A stretch of 64,000 nucleotides of DNA, taken from JAGVGT01 sp963807225 (GTDB lineage: Bacteria; Desulfobacterota; Desulfobulbia; Desulfobulbales; JAGXFP01). Location: the NCBI GenBank assembly GCA_963807225.1, contig CAWEAD010000013.1, positions 55,835 to 119,834 of the forward strand, in the 5' to 3' direction. Position 1 is the stretch's first letter; each line of letters begins with the position of its first letter. The notes under the pieces are model-generated. The model had not been told where the DNA came from. It was given only the letters and a program-made list of their open reading frames with translations, and searched no databases. The position numbers were made by a program, and so were the translations under genes. Shown piece after piece: positions 45,967 through 54,761 of this stretch.

Positions 45967-47082
45967 TCAGCGCAGAGCGATTACCACCTTGCCGCCGGTT
46001 ACACTGGTCACAGCCATTTTCTTCTCCTTGACCTTCTTGCCGTCCACCGCCTCGGCGAAGCCATCGGCGCTGCCCCTGAAGACCACCGAAAGCTGGAGTT
46101 TGCCGCCGCCGAAACCCCGCTTGTTGACCGAGGCCACTTCCAGGTTGCCGATCACCCGGGTAACCTCTTTCTGGGTCGAATAATCGCCGACATTCTCGAC
46201 CACTACATCCAGGGTCATACCGTTATTGACCGTGTCCTGAAAGGAGGAGACAATCTTTTCGAACAGCTCCCGGTCCATGAGTTTGCGGGCCGCCTTGTCG
46301 GAGGCCTGCTCCATGGCGGTTTCCTCGGAGATATGCGCGGCGGCGCCGGTGGCCGACTTGGAGGCAATTATCCGGGCGTTGGAGGCATTGACCACTTTAG
46401 CGGAGAGGCTGGCCTGGCCGGACTTCATGCCGGCCGAGCCGAGTAGATCGTTCTGCATGACGCTCTTGACTACCTTGCCGACAAGCACATACTCGGCGCC
46501 ATTGGCTGCGCCCAGCTTGGCCGCCGCCACCGGATCACCCTCGGTGGCCTTGCGGATCAGGGCATCGTCCTTATCCATCAGGGCCGCAACCGAAGCGGCA
46601 TCGACCAGTTCAAACTCCTTTTCGTTGAGGTAGTCGACTATGGCGGTTTCGGCCGCCCTGCCGCCCTCTTCCTGGATCAACACCATCATCCGCGGCTTGT
46701 CCATCGATTCGAGCAGGATCTTCAAGGCGGCCAGGTCCTGCTTGATGCTGGCCAGGGAAACCACGGCGCTGATCTTGATGTAGAAGCCGTCCGGTTCCTG
46801 ACCCTCCTTCAAGACCTTGTAACTCTTGACCGCGCCGATGGTCCTGGTCAAAACCACATCCTTCTGCAGGATGAAGTTTTTTACCTCGGTCTCGGAGATC
46901 AGCACCGTGCCGATGCCACTGCTTACCGCTTCCCGCTTGGCTTTGAGCAGAGCGTCGTCTCGAGAGATTCCATAACTTTCGGCCTCGACGGTGATATCGC
47001 CGTCCAGGGGCGGAGTCCCGGCCAGGGCCGGCAGGGCCGTCAGCAAGCACAGAACCAGGCTCAGCAGTACTTTGAATTTCAC
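45967..47082 (-). CDS. FlgT/LPP20-like exported protein
   Basis: A 371-residue protein with a signal peptide (about residues 1-21). The region VEAESYGISRDDALLKAKREA resembles the N-terminal domain of FlgT and LPP20-type lipoproteins. The middle (ETAIVDYLNEKEFELVDAAS) looks like a CsgG-type nucleotide-free Rossmann domain. FlgT is a flagellar outer-membrane-ring protein, but no flagellar genes are nearby, so a role in an outer-membrane assembly is more likely. The GTG start has GGAGGAAC in front. It precedes the CsgG-like gene by 40 bases and should be co-transcribed with it. Confidence 0.7.
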   Translation of the reverse strand: MKFKVLLSLVLCLLTALPALAGTPPLDGDITVEAESYGISRDDALLKAKREAVSSGIGTVLISETEVKNFILQKDVVLTRTIGAVKSYKVLKEGQEPDGFYIKISAVVSLASIKQDLAALKILLESMDKPRMMVLIQEEGGRAAETAIVDYLNEKEFELVDAASVAALMDKDDALIRKATEGDPVAAAKLGAANGAEYVLVGKVVKSVMQNDLLGSAGMKSGQASLSAKVVNASNARIIASKSATGAAAHISEETAMEQASDKAARKLMDRELFEKIVSSFQDTVNNGMTLDVVVENVGDYSTQKEVTRVIGNLEVASVNKRGFGGGKLQLSVVFRGSADGFAEAVDGKKVKEKKMAVTSVTGGKVVIALR

Positions 47083-47179
47083 CGGTGTTCCTCCCTCTAA
47101 TCGAGCTGTTTACCGCGATTTGCAGCGCCTGTTAGTAATTAAATGAAATGAGCTTTTTGTCAATGGGCGGGAAGCCGGT

Positions 47180-47791
47180 TCAATAATCGCCGTCGATTCT
47201 GCTGACCAGGCCGTCGCGGCCGAAGCTGACGACCATCTTGCTATGCCGGCTGACCCAATAGATCCAGGCGCGATCGGTCATCAGAACCTCGCGATTAGCG
47301 AATTCCGGCGGATATCCCACGGCGATCAGCACGGCTTCACGACTCATGCCCGGCTTGACCCTGCCTTCGTAGATCCCGTCTTTATCGATCTCGGACATCC
47401 CATTCACCTGCTGCTTCAACTGCTCCGGACTTTCCAGAAAGACCCGCCCGAGATGCTCGACCAGCGGCACGCTCCGCCTGGTCCTGCGGTGAAACTCGTA
47501 GCGAAAGCGCTTGCCTTTGCCAACTACCTCGAAGAGAAGATTATTCCTCTGTACCCGGATTACCCGCACCTCGGTACCCCAAGGCAGCAGGGAGCCCTGA
47601 AGCTGATAGTTAACCGAGGAAACCTTTTTGTACAGCAGGTCGGCGTGGAGGTTATAGCCCAGAAAATAGTGATGCCCCTCCATCTGCCTCAGGGGTAAGG
47701 TATCCGGCGGCAGAACTGCTGCCGCGGCCAAACTGCTGGTCACGATCAGGAAAAAAAGAATAGCGCTCAGCTTCTTGATGATTCTCTGCAT
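47180..47791 (-). CDS. BamE/SmpA-like exported protein
   Basis: A 203-residue protein with a signal peptide (MQRIIKKLSAILFFLIVTSS). The C-terminal part (GRVKPGMSREAVLIAVGYPPE, RAWIYWVSRHSKMVVSFGRDG) has the helix-then-beta pattern of BamE/SmpA-type domains. No lipobox is evident. A GGAGAG site precedes the ATG at 47791. It lies 28 bases after the chain-length-factor-like gene, so it belongs to the APE-like operon by position. The function is unknown. Confidence 0.65.
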   Translation of the reverse strand: MQRIIKKLSAILFFLIVTSSLAAAAVLPPDTLPLRQMEGHHYFLGYNLHADLLYKKVSSVNYQLQGSLLPWGTEVRVIRVQRNNLLFEVVGKGKRFRYEFHRRTRRSVPLVEHLGRVFLESPEQLKQQVNGMSEIDKDGIYEGRVKPGMSREAVLIAVGYPPEFANREVLMTDRAWIYWVSRHSKMVVSFGRDGLVSRIDGDY

Positions 47792-47819
47792 AGTCTCTCC
47801 GGTCAACGGGTTTGTCGCT

Positions 47820-48623
47820 TCAGACCGTCATATTCAGGACAGCCCGGCCGAAACTCGCCTGGCATACCCAGGTTATTTCACCCCGACCCCGGTGGGACCG
47901 GCGGTTGACCAGATCGGTCAAGGACTCCACCGCGCCCAAAGTGTGGCGGGCCGGGGTTACCTCACTGCCGGCATCCCGACAAATTTCTTCCCGTCTGGTC
48001 AGATAATCGGCAGTGGCGCAGGACTCCCCGACCACCTCGACCCCGGTCAGCAACCCCAGACCGGAACCTACCGTTTCGGCCCGATCCAGAACCCAGACCA
48101 CCGCTCCTTTGTGCCAGGGCGCTTCCAATCCGGCGAAAGAACGGCGGTAGGCATCGGCCAGCAGTTCGCTGTAGGTTTCCACCCCCAGAACCAGGGCGCG
48201 CTCGACCCGGCCGGTGACCACCGCCAGCCGTGCCTCTTCCAGGGCCAGGAGAAACGGCCAGCCGTAATCGGTAAGGGTCAGGGCCGGGCCCCGGAAATCA
48301 AGGAGGCGGGCGACATAGCCGGCCGCGGCATTATAAACCGAGTGGGAAAAAAGAGTCGGGGAGATCTGCCCTTCGCCGTCGTTGATCAGTGAGCCCAGCG
48401 ACTGGAAATTGGTCTCCAGGGGACCGAAGGCGGTGCCCAGGAAGAGACCTTTGGCTTCCGGGGCCAAATCCCGCGCTGGGGCTGCAGCCAGGGCCGCATG
48501 CCCGCCAACCGCCGCCAACCGGATGAAATCATCGGCCCGCCGTAATTCCCGGACCAGTGCGGCCGGAACCTCATCGGCCATGCTCAGTTGCCGAGCGGCG
48601 GATACCGTCACCGGTCGGTTCAT
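47820..48623 (-). CDS. Chain-length-factor-like degenerate ketosynthase (ApeC-like)
   Basis: A 267-residue protein with the N-terminal half of a ketosynthase fold (FLGTAFGPLETNFQSLGSLI, SPTLFSHSVYNAAAGYVARLL). At the position of the nucleophile it has TLTDYGWP with no cysteine, and no histidine motifs remain. This fits the chain-length factor of aryl-polyene clusters, which pairs with an active ketosynthase. The gene overlaps the stop of KS-4, its likely partner, by four bases. It should set chain length rather than catalyse condensation. Confidence 0.85.
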   Translation of the reverse strand: MNRPVTVSAARQLSMADEVPAALVRELRRADDFIRLAAVGGHAALAAAPARDLAPEAKGLFLGTAFGPLETNFQSLGSLINDGEGQISPTLFSHSVYNAAAGYVARLLDFRGPALTLTDYGWPFLLALEEARLAVVTGRVERALVLGVETYSELLADAYRRSFAGLEAPWHKGAVVWVLDRAETVGSGLGLLTGVEVVGESCATADYLTRREEICRDAGSEVTPARHTLGAVESLTDLVNRRSHRGRGEITWVCQASFGRAVLNMTV

Positions 48624-49876
48624 CGCGCCGCCTCCATGATCAGGACCGCGTTGCCGCCGCCGAAGGCCAGGGACTGGGAAAGACCCCAGCTTCCGGCCAA
48701 TTGCCGGTTTTCACCCTGGGCCAGGGGCTTGACCGGAAGGGCTGGGTCGACCTCGGGGCAGCCCACGGTTCCGGGAGTCATGCCATGGCGCAGGGCGAGC
48801 AGGGTGAAGACCGCCTCGATGCCGCCGGCCGCCCCCAGCGTATGGCCGGTAAAACCCTTGGTCGAGACGATGGCCGTCTCTGCAACATCGGGCAGCGCCG
48901 CGGCCAGGGCGTTGGTTTCGGCCTGATCGTTGGCTCGGGTGCCGGTACCGTGGGCATTGATCAGGGCCAGCTTTACCGGCCCGGTTTCGGCCAGGGCCTG
49001 GGCCAGGGCGGTCTTCAAACCCCTGCCCTCCGGGTGTGGGGAAGTTGGGTGGTAGGCATCGGCGGCGCAACCGTAACCACGCAACCAGCCATACTTAGGC
49101 CCGCCCCGATCGCGACCTGACTCCTCAGGCTCCAGAACCAGCACCCCCGCTCCCTCGCCCAGGTTCAAGCCCTGGCGGGAGGCGGTGAAGGGACGGCAGG
49201 GGGCGGTATCGGCCAGCATCAGGCTGGCAAAACCGTTATAGGCCACTCGGGACAACTCATCGGCGCCGCCGGCGATGGCCAGGTCGCAATGCCCGGCAGC
49301 CAGCCAGTTGCGGGCGATGCCGATGGCGTCGGTGCCGGAAGCGCAGGCGTTGGTGACCACTACCGAGGGACCACGGGTACCCAGCAGCCGATGCAGGGCG
49401 GCGGACACGTTGCCGCCCAGGTAATAATGGATGGGAGCCAGATCCGGGGCCGAACCGTCGCGCCAGGCGATGTAGTATTCCTCGTTATGGAAGGTGCAGC
49501 CCACCGTGGTGCCCAGGGCGATACCCACCCGGAGATTCCGCAAGTCGCCGGCGCTGATGCCGGCCCGGTCAAGGGCTTCGGCGGCGGCGGTACAGGCCAG
49601 CAGAATGGTCCGGCTGACCGACTCCGTCCGAAAACCGGGACAGGTCTGGGCCAACAGCCGCCGAGCTCGGTCGCTCAGGCAGTCCTGTGGAGCAGCGAAG
49701 ACCGGGAAATTCAGGATGGTCTTGAACAGGTAGTCGGGCACCGGCTTGCAGTTGACCACGCCTGCCGCCAGATTGCGCCAGAGGGTATCGGAGTCATCGC
49801 CGCCGGAGGCGATAGCCCCCAGACCGGTGACCACGATGCCCGGCTGCCCCGGGCCGATGTGATTTTCCCGACTCAT
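48620..49876 (-). CDS. Beta-ketoacyl synthase (FabF/ApeO-like), KS-4
   Basis: A 418-residue condensing enzyme with C178 in TNACASGTD, a histidine in INAHGTGTRANDQ and another in KGFTGHTLGAAGG, so it is catalytically complete. It is the probable partner of the chain-length-factor-like protein. It lies between ACP-3 (19 bases upstream) and the CLF-like gene. By analogy with ApeO/ApeC it should build a conjugated polyene by repeated condensation, ketoreduction and dehydration. The ATG at 49876 is chosen; the open frame before it overlaps the ACP gene. Confidence 0.93.
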   Translation of the reverse strand: MSRENHIGPGQPGIVVTGLGAIASGGDDSDTLWRNLAAGVVNCKPVPDYLFKTILNFPVFAAPQDCLSDRARRLLAQTCPGFRTESVSRTILLACTAAAEALDRAGISAGDLRNLRVGIALGTTVGCTFHNEEYYIAWRDGSAPDLAPIHYYLGGNVSAALHRLLGTRGPSVVVTNACASGTDAIGIARNWLAAGHCDLAIAGGADELSRVAYNGFASLMLADTAPCRPFTASRQGLNLGEGAGVLVLEPEESGRDRGGPKYGWLRGYGCAADAYHPTSPHPEGRGLKTALAQALAETGPVKLALINAHGTGTRANDQAETNALAAALPDVAETAIVSTKGFTGHTLGAAGGIEAVFTLLALRHGMTPGTVGCPEVDPALPVKPLAQGENRQLAGSWGLSQSLAFGGGNAVLIMEAAR

Positions 49877-49895
49877 GCGGCTCAAACTTGTCGGC

Positions 49896-50159
49896 TCAGG
49901 CCGCGGCCCCCCGCCGCTCTTCGATGAAGCGCGCCAGGGTATCGACGGAACGGAAGGCGGCCTGTCCCTCGTCCATGTCCTCGATCTGGACCCCGAAATG
50001 CTTCTGGACCAGAACCACCAGCTCGACCGCATCCAGGGAATCGAGCCCGAGCCCTTCCTCGAACAGGGGCGAGTTATTCTCTATCTCTTCCGGTTTGACC
50101 CCTTGCAGTTTCAGGTCCCGGACAATGATCTCCTTGATCTGTTTCTTCAACTCTTCCAT
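49896..50159 (-). CDS. Acyl carrier protein, ACP-3
   Basis: An 87-residue carrier protein with the phosphopantetheine serine S41 in LGLDSLDAVEL. Helix 1 is unusually basic-acidic (EELKKQIKEIIVRDLKLQG). It sits immediately before KS-4 and should be the carrier for that ketosynthase and its partner. A GAAAG leader gives a weak ribosome site. It differs clearly from ACP-1 and ACP-2 outside the core motif. Confidence 0.95.
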   Translation of the reverse strand: MEELKKQIKEIIVRDLKLQGVKPEEIENNSPLFEEGLGLDSLDAVELVVLVQKHFGVQIEDMDEGQAAFRSVDTLARFIEERRGAAA

Positions 50160-50216
50160 CGAAAGTTCTCCATAATGGTAGGATGCGGTGAATCCACAAA
50201 CCGCATCGATTTCGTA

Positions 50217-50504
50217 TTAATGAAATACTGTTTCGTAAAGCGCAACCGGATAGGTCAGCGGAAATACAACCGTGTCAAGGACCAGGCTGAATGGCATATC
50301 CAGAAGAGGGTATTCGGGTGGCCTGGCTTTAAATCTCGCCTGGACTATATCGTCATTGCCGGTAATTGCATGGTAATCAAGTCGGGTACCGCTATATATT
50401 TTCGGACTCTCAATCGAAGCAGAAGATACTGTTCGAAAAGTGCCGCAGCCACTCAAGCAGAGAAGCACCGCTACCGTCATCATTGAATTAAAGGGGAAAG
50501 TCAT
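50217..50504 (-). CDS. YceK/YidQ-like lipoprotein (DUF1375)
   Basis: A 95-residue lipoprotein with the lipobox VLLCLSGCGTF. The mature part reads YSGTRLDYHAI and ends PLLDMPFSLVLDTVVFPLTYP, the YceK family hallmark, in which the last part may be a re-entrant or amphipathic segment. The function of YceK proteins is not established. It lies between ACP-3 and the acyltransferase gene and is read in the same direction, so it may belong to the cluster. The intergenic space on either side is about 60-130 bases. Confidence 0.8.
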   Translation of the reverse strand: MTFPFNSMMTVAVLLCLSGCGTFRTVSSASIESPKIYSGTRLDYHAITGNDDIVQARFKARPPEYPLLDMPFSLVLDTVVFPLTYPVALYETVFH

Positions 50505-50636
50505 TCATCAGCCCACCCAAGAGAGCAGTTCACCAAAGATGCGGATGTTCTCCACCGGCAAGCTGCACTCTGCGGGCCACAAGCCCCGGATCATCGTCGA
50601 CGGAAGACAACAATGCCAATTTAATAAAAAAACCTC

Positions 50637-51533
50637 TTATTGGCTCCAGAAATCGAAGAAATTATACCACTGGTAAGGATATCTCTTCAGGTACTCTTCA
50701 AGGGCCTTGGCAAAGAGACGCGCCCATTGCGCCATGTCGCGCCGCCGGTTTTCCCGATCAGTGGGCTCGGGCCGAAAAACCGCCCAGAGTTTCAGGGAAT
50801 ATTCACGCCGTCCGGTCTTGGCCGCCAGCAGTACCGCCACCGGGCTGCCGGTGGCGGCCGCCAGCACGTAGGCGGCCGCCGGCAGCCGCACACTCTCCCC
50901 GAGAAACTCCACCTCGACATCGGGACCACCGGCATAGCGATCGCCCATGATGGTCACCACCTCACCCCTTTGCAGGGCGGCGGTGGACTCGACCATCCCA
51001 CCCATGAATCCGTCGCTTTTAATGATTTTAAAGGGCATTTGCCGACGGCGCAGGTCGAAAAAATGTTTGGCCACCGCCTCTTCATGATAGTGCATCAGCG
51101 AATTGATCGGGACCCGGAAGCCGGTGAGGTGGGCCATGGCGCTCTGCCAATTGCCGACGTGGGCGGTCAGCAGCACCACCCCTTTGCCCTCGTCGGCCAG
51201 GGCCAGCAACTCCTCCTGGCCTTCCAATCGACCTTTAAGTTCCGCCCCGCTCCGCAAACCCAACCAGGCCCGATCCACCAGGACCCGCCCGAAGTTCAAC
51301 ATGATCCGTTGGGTATCCCGCCAGCGGGCTAAACAGCCATGGCTGGGAAAACGCTTCGCCAGGTAGGGGGCGGTCAGGCGATGTATTTTCCGGCTGACCA
51401 GGACGTAGGTGGTAATAACCGGCCAGAGCAGCAGATAGGCACCGGTCTGCCCGCCGAGGAAAAGCATGCCGTAGAAGATATAATGCCCCAGGGCCTCCAA
51501 CCGCCCCCCCGGACCCTTTACCGCGTCATTCAT
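50637..51533 (-). CDS. LpxL-like lysophospholipid acyltransferase with altered HX4(D/E) motif
   Basis: A 298-residue HTB-family acyltransferase with an N-terminal membrane helix (about residues 20-45). The catalytic region is LLTAHVGNWQSA: H125 is present, but Q130 replaces the acidic residue of the HX4(D/E) motif. Other family segments (VTIMGDRYAGG, AYVLAAATGSPVAVLLA) are intact. The protein could still act if another acid substitutes, or it may have lost transferase activity. Its start overlaps the GT2-DUF2062 gene by four bases. In aryl-polyene clusters such an enzyme is thought to attach the acyl chain to a lipid or sugar carrier. Confidence 0.85.
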   Translation of the reverse strand: MNDAVKGPGGRLEALGHYIFYGMLFLGGQTGAYLLLWPVITTYVLVSRKIHRLTAPYLAKRFPSHGCLARWRDTQRIMLNFGRVLVDRAWLGLRSGAELKGRLEGQEELLALADEGKGVVLLTAHVGNWQSAMAHLTGFRVPINSLMHYHEEAVAKHFFDLRRRQMPFKIIKSDGFMGGMVESTAALQRGEVVTIMGDRYAGGPDVEVEFLGESVRLPAAAYVLAAATGSPVAVLLAAKTGRREYSLKLWAVFRPEPTDRENRRRDMAQWARLFAKALEEYLKRYPYQWYNFFDFWSQ

Positions 51534-52732
51534 CCCCGATCCCTGACTTCGCCGTCGATCGCCGGCACTGCCCGCAGTTTTCGGATCGCGATATAAACCA
51601 CCCCGCCGGTCACCAGGCCCAGGAACGGGCCCAGGAAAAGCGAGCCGAGCAGCCATTCCCAAAGCCGCAGGGGGGCCTGGAGCACCAGGGTGTCCCAGGT
51701 AAACTCGGTGAGCCAGCTGCCCCGGCGCAGGAGATAACCCAGCTGAATGCAGAGAACCGGCATCACCGGCGGCATGCAGAGCTGGCTGGCGGTGATCGCC
51801 GCCAGCTTGTTGAGGTGGAGCCGGTGGCAGACATAGATGATCACCACGGTATGGCAGGCCAGCAGCGGCAGGGCCCCCAGGAAGACGCCCATCCAGGCCG
51901 CCGCCGCCAGCTGCATGGCGCTGGTGTGCTCCCGACAGAGAACCTTGAGGAAGTTGACCGGATGCAGGAGCGACAGCTTCTCACGGCGCTCCGCCGCCGC
52001 CTGCTCAGGGTCTCGAATCCGCAACCGGAGGTGGGGCCAGGGCCAGAGAGCCCGCAGGACCAGCCGGGTATGCAGACAGGTCAAACGCAGGTTGTCTTTG
52101 AACTGATGGAAGTGCGAAACCCGCTCCGCTTCGGGCGGATAGCGGACCGAGACCTCCGCCGAGAGGATCGGCAACCCGGCCCAGGCCGCCCGAGTCAGGA
52201 CTTCGACCTCGAAATCGTAACGCCGGCAACCGGTGACCAGTTGCAACAACTCCCGGACCGGATAGAGCCGAAAGCCGCTCTGGGTGTCGGGCAGGTCGTG
52301 CCCGCATTCGAGGCGCACCCAGAAATTGGAAAAACGCCGGCCGAAGAGGCTCGCTCCCGGAGCATTATGGCGATCCATCCGCCGAGCCCCGATGACCAGG
52401 GCCTGTTCCTGCCCGGCGGCAGCCTCGGCCAGCAGCTTGGCCTCGCCCGGATCGAGCTGATCGTCGGCATCGACGGTGATGATCCTTCCGTAACCCTGCT
52501 CAGCCGCCCAGCGCGCCCCGGCCAGAATAGCCGCCCCCTTGCCCCGGTTGACCTCAAAGCGCAGGGTGTCGCAGCCCAGGTCCGCGACCCGGTCGAGCCC
52601 GCCGTCACTGCTGCCGTCGTCCACCACCAGCACCGGCCAGCCGGCAGCCAGCCCCTTTTCCACCACGGTCCGCACGGTGGCACCGTGGTTGTACAGGGGA
52701 ATGACCAGTAGTATTTTGAGGTTATCAGTCAT
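51530..52732 (-). CDS. GT2 glycosyltransferase fused to DUF2062
   Basis: A protein of about 400 residues. The N-terminal 230 residues are a GT-A family 2 transferase: KILLVIPLYNHGATV, VLVVDDGSSDGG and TVDADDQLD. The C-terminal 150 residues (HTSAMQLAAAAWMGVFLGALP, then three hydrophobic segments) are a DUF2062 membrane domain. This fusion is typical of aryl-polyene clusters and should glycosylate the lipid product at the inner membrane. An upstream ATG at 52774 would add 14 residues. The sugar donor is unknown. Confidence 0.88.
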   Translation of the reverse strand: MTDNLKILLVIPLYNHGATVRTVVEKGLAAGWPVLVVDDGSSDGGLDRVADLGCDTLRFEVNRGKGAAILAGARWAAEQGYGRIITVDADDQLDPGEAKLLAEAAAGQEQALVIGARRMDRHNAPGASLFGRRFSNFWVRLECGHDLPDTQSGFRLYPVRELLQLVTGCRRYDFEVEVLTRAAWAGLPILSAEVSVRYPPEAERVSHFHQFKDNLRLTCLHTRLVLRALWPWPHLRLRIRDPEQAAAERREKLSLLHPVNFLKVLCREHTSAMQLAAAAWMGVFLGALPLLACHTVVIIYVCHRLHLNKLAAITASQLCMPPVMPVLCIQLGYLLRRGSWLTEFTWDTLVLQAPLRLWEWLLGSLFLGPFLGLVTGGVVYIAIRKLRAVPAIDGEVRDRG

Positions 52733-52814
52733 GTCTTGAAATTTCTGGCAAACTAATTCATTGCCGTTATTCATCCGCAGGAGATCTCGTCAATGCGAGG
52801 ATCCTGAAACCGCA

Positions 52815-52884
52815 AAGCAATCTCGTCGCTCATACCGTCAAAGGCAGATTGCTTCGTCGCGGAAGCGCTCCTCGCAGCAATGAC
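52815..52884. repeat. REP-like dispersed element, copy 1
   Basis: The segment AGATTGCTTCGTCGC at 52847-52861 with CTCCTCGCAGCAATGAC to 52884 matches the reverse complement of 57975-58010 in outline (GTCATTGC, then GAGG, then GCAATCT). An AAGCAATCT at 52815-52823 forms an inverted pair with AGATTGCTT. Elements of this form recur in many bacterial genomes, from memory. The rest of 52733-53045 shows no gene. Confidence 0.55.
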
Positions 52885-53045
52885 TGGGTTAATAGTTTCG
52901 CTCGGTTGCCACGCAAAAACCTGCAGATGTGCCCCAGATATGCGCGCCCAACGGCAGTGCCCTCGGGGTGCAAGCAGACCGGCGAGCTATAGCAGCGCTA
53001 TGCGAGACCGGGCTGATCGCGTGCAGAAGGGGTGCAGCTGCAAGT

Positions 53046-54383
53046 TTATCTACGCCTCCTGACCAGCATATCCCACATCGGTCCCACATGCCCCTTGCGG
53101 TGCAGGTGGGTGATCCGTTCCTGCATCACCGAGGAGGGATAGATCCGGTCAAGCCGCCCGCGCCAGGCCTCTTTCAAGGTGGCGTCCAACTCCGCCTCGG
53201 CCAGCTCAGGCGAGAAGTAGAAGAACGGCGCCAGCAGCGGCTGGTCGGCAGCCATGACGCGATCGTCGATGGCCCGGCGGTGCATGGCGGTTCCGGGCAG
53301 CACCCGGATGCCGGTGAAGGCGAAAACCACCGAATTACTGAGCCGTTCGACATTGGCCAGTCCCCGGGCCAGGGTCTGCCGGTTTTCGCCGGGACCGCCG
53401 AAGATGATGAAGTGGGCGCAAGGCACCCCGGCCGCCGCCGCCAGCTCATTGGCGGCCTCGACCTCGGCGAAGGTAAAATCCTTATGCATGGCGGCCAGGG
53501 TCTCGTCGGAAGAGGCGTCGGTGCCGAGCTCCATGGCCGAAAGCCCGGCGCGTTTCATCAGTTCGAATCCCTCGGCGGTCAGGTTCTGGGGCCGGAAAAA
53601 AGCGCACCAGGGCACGGTGTTGCCGGCCCGGATCAGGGCCTCGGCCACCTCCAGATAGTGGCCGCGCACGTCGTTGAAGACCGAGTCGGTGAAGAAGATG
53701 TATTTGCCGCCGTGCTCGCGGCCGGCCCGGATCACCTCCTCGGCCACCTCGCCCGGATCCCGGAAACGGTAGGTCCGCCCTTCCAGGGTGGGATAAGAAC
53801 AGTAGGCACAGCGATAGGGACAGCCCCGTTTGGTCTGGACGTTCAACATCCCGCCCCAGGAAAGGTAGAAGTCGGCGGTGGCCTGGTCGTATACCACCGG
53901 CCGCCAGGGGCAGGGGTCGGTCTTGCCGGTCAGAATCCGGGTCGAGGGGTGACGCCCGGCGGAGATCTCCCCGGCCAGCCAGGGCAGGAGGTTCTCTCCT
54001 TCCCCAACCACCCCGTAATCGGCGCCGAGAAAATCGAGCACGGTTTCGGGCATGATGGAAAAGGCCGGTCCACCCAGAACCACCGGGGCGGCATGGCGAG
54101 CGCGGATGAAGGTCATGGTCTCCTGCACCGGGTCCATGAAGGCATCCGGCGCGGTGCTGTCGACGGTATCCAGATTGCGGATCGAAAGCCCGATCAGATC
54201 CGGATCGAACTCGGCCAGCACCCCGGCGAGATTATCCAGCCCTCCGTTGGCCATCACATCGTAATGGCGCGCCTCGTGCCCGGCCTGGCGCAGGGCCCCC
54301 AGCAGATGCGCCACCCCCAGAGGGTAGACCGGGTAAGGAGTCATCACCCGGTTGGTCGATATCAGGAGACATTTACAGGGCAT
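53046..54383 (-). CDS. B12-binding-type radical SAM protein, rSAM-B3
   Basis: A 445-residue protein. The N-terminal cobalamin-binding-like domain includes VYPLGVAHLLGALRQAGHEA and VVLGGPAFSIMPE, followed by VVGEGENLLPWL. The radical SAM cysteines are C188, C192 and C195 in GCPYRCAYC. The domain order matches HpnJ/BchE-like enzymes that act on lipids and tetrapyrroles. It differs from rSAM-B4, next in the operon, in length and outside the motifs, so the two are not recent duplicates. A role in carbon-chain methylation or ring formation is inferred only from the locus. Confidence 0.9.
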   Translation of the reverse strand: MPCKCLLISTNRVMTPYPVYPLGVAHLLGALRQAGHEARHYDVMANGGLDNLAGVLAEFDPDLIGLSIRNLDTVDSTAPDAFMDPVQETMTFIRARHAAPVVLGGPAFSIMPETVLDFLGADYGVVGEGENLLPWLAGEISAGRHPSTRILTGKTDPCPWRPVVYDQATADFYLSWGGMLNVQTKRGCPYRCAYCSYPTLEGRTYRFRDPGEVAEEVIRAGREHGGKYIFFTDSVFNDVRGHYLEVAEALIRAGNTVPWCAFFRPQNLTAEGFELMKRAGLSAMELGTDASSDETLAAMHKDFTFAEVEAANELAAAAGVPCAHFIIFGGPGENRQTLARGLANVERLSNSVVFAFTGIRVLPGTAMHRRAIDDRVMAADQPLLAPFFYFSPELAEAELDATLKEAWRGRLDRIYPSSVMQERITHLHRKGHVGPMWDMLVRRRR

Positions 54384-54494
54384 GGATAAAGTTCCGAAAT
54401 TGAATCAAATGACTGGAAGTTGATGGCGGTTGAATGGAATACGTAAAACGAAATTCCTTATTTCTTTTCCCCTTTCACGAAGCCGAGCACCGCA

Positions 54495-54660
54495 GAAGCT
54501 GCCGATCAGAAGTTTGAACTGTTTGAGTCCGCCAAAGGCGGGCGAGTTTTCAAACTTCCGGCAGCTTCGAGGAGCACAGGGAACCCCGCAAAGCGGGGCA
54601 AGTGACGGGGTGCCCTTTCTTTTGGTTCGTTTTCTTTGGGCAAGCAAAGAAAATGAACGA
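54495..54660. repeat. Composite intergenic hairpin element
   Basis: Three stems follow one another: a long imperfect one (GAAGCTGCCG at 54495-54504 with 54559-54568, and AAGTTTGAA at 54510-54518 with 54549-54557), CCCCGC-AAA-GCGGGG at 54584-54598, and GTTCGTTTTCTTTG at 54625-54638 with a near-perfect complement at 54645-54658. Similar elements ending in a TTTCTTTGGGCAAGCAAAGAAA stem are common in proteobacterial intergenic DNA, from memory. No gene is seen in 54384-54761. Confidence 0.6.
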
Positions 54661-54708
54661 ACATAACAATGCCACCATTAGCTGCAGTTCAGGACCGAGT
54701 TGGACCTA

Positions 54709-54733
54709 GATCCCCGCTTCCGCGAGGATGACG
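54709..54733. repeat. Short dispersed-type hairpin (GATCCCCGC...GCGAGGATGACG)
   Basis: A short, nearly palindromic sequence, ATCCCCGC next to GCGAGGAT, of the kind seen many times in unfinished environmental genomes. It lies just after the composite hairpin element and before the rSAM-B4 gene end. It is not part of a gene. Confidence 0.35.
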
Positions 54734-54761
54734 GAATATCGCATCCGTGCCATGCAGCTGC

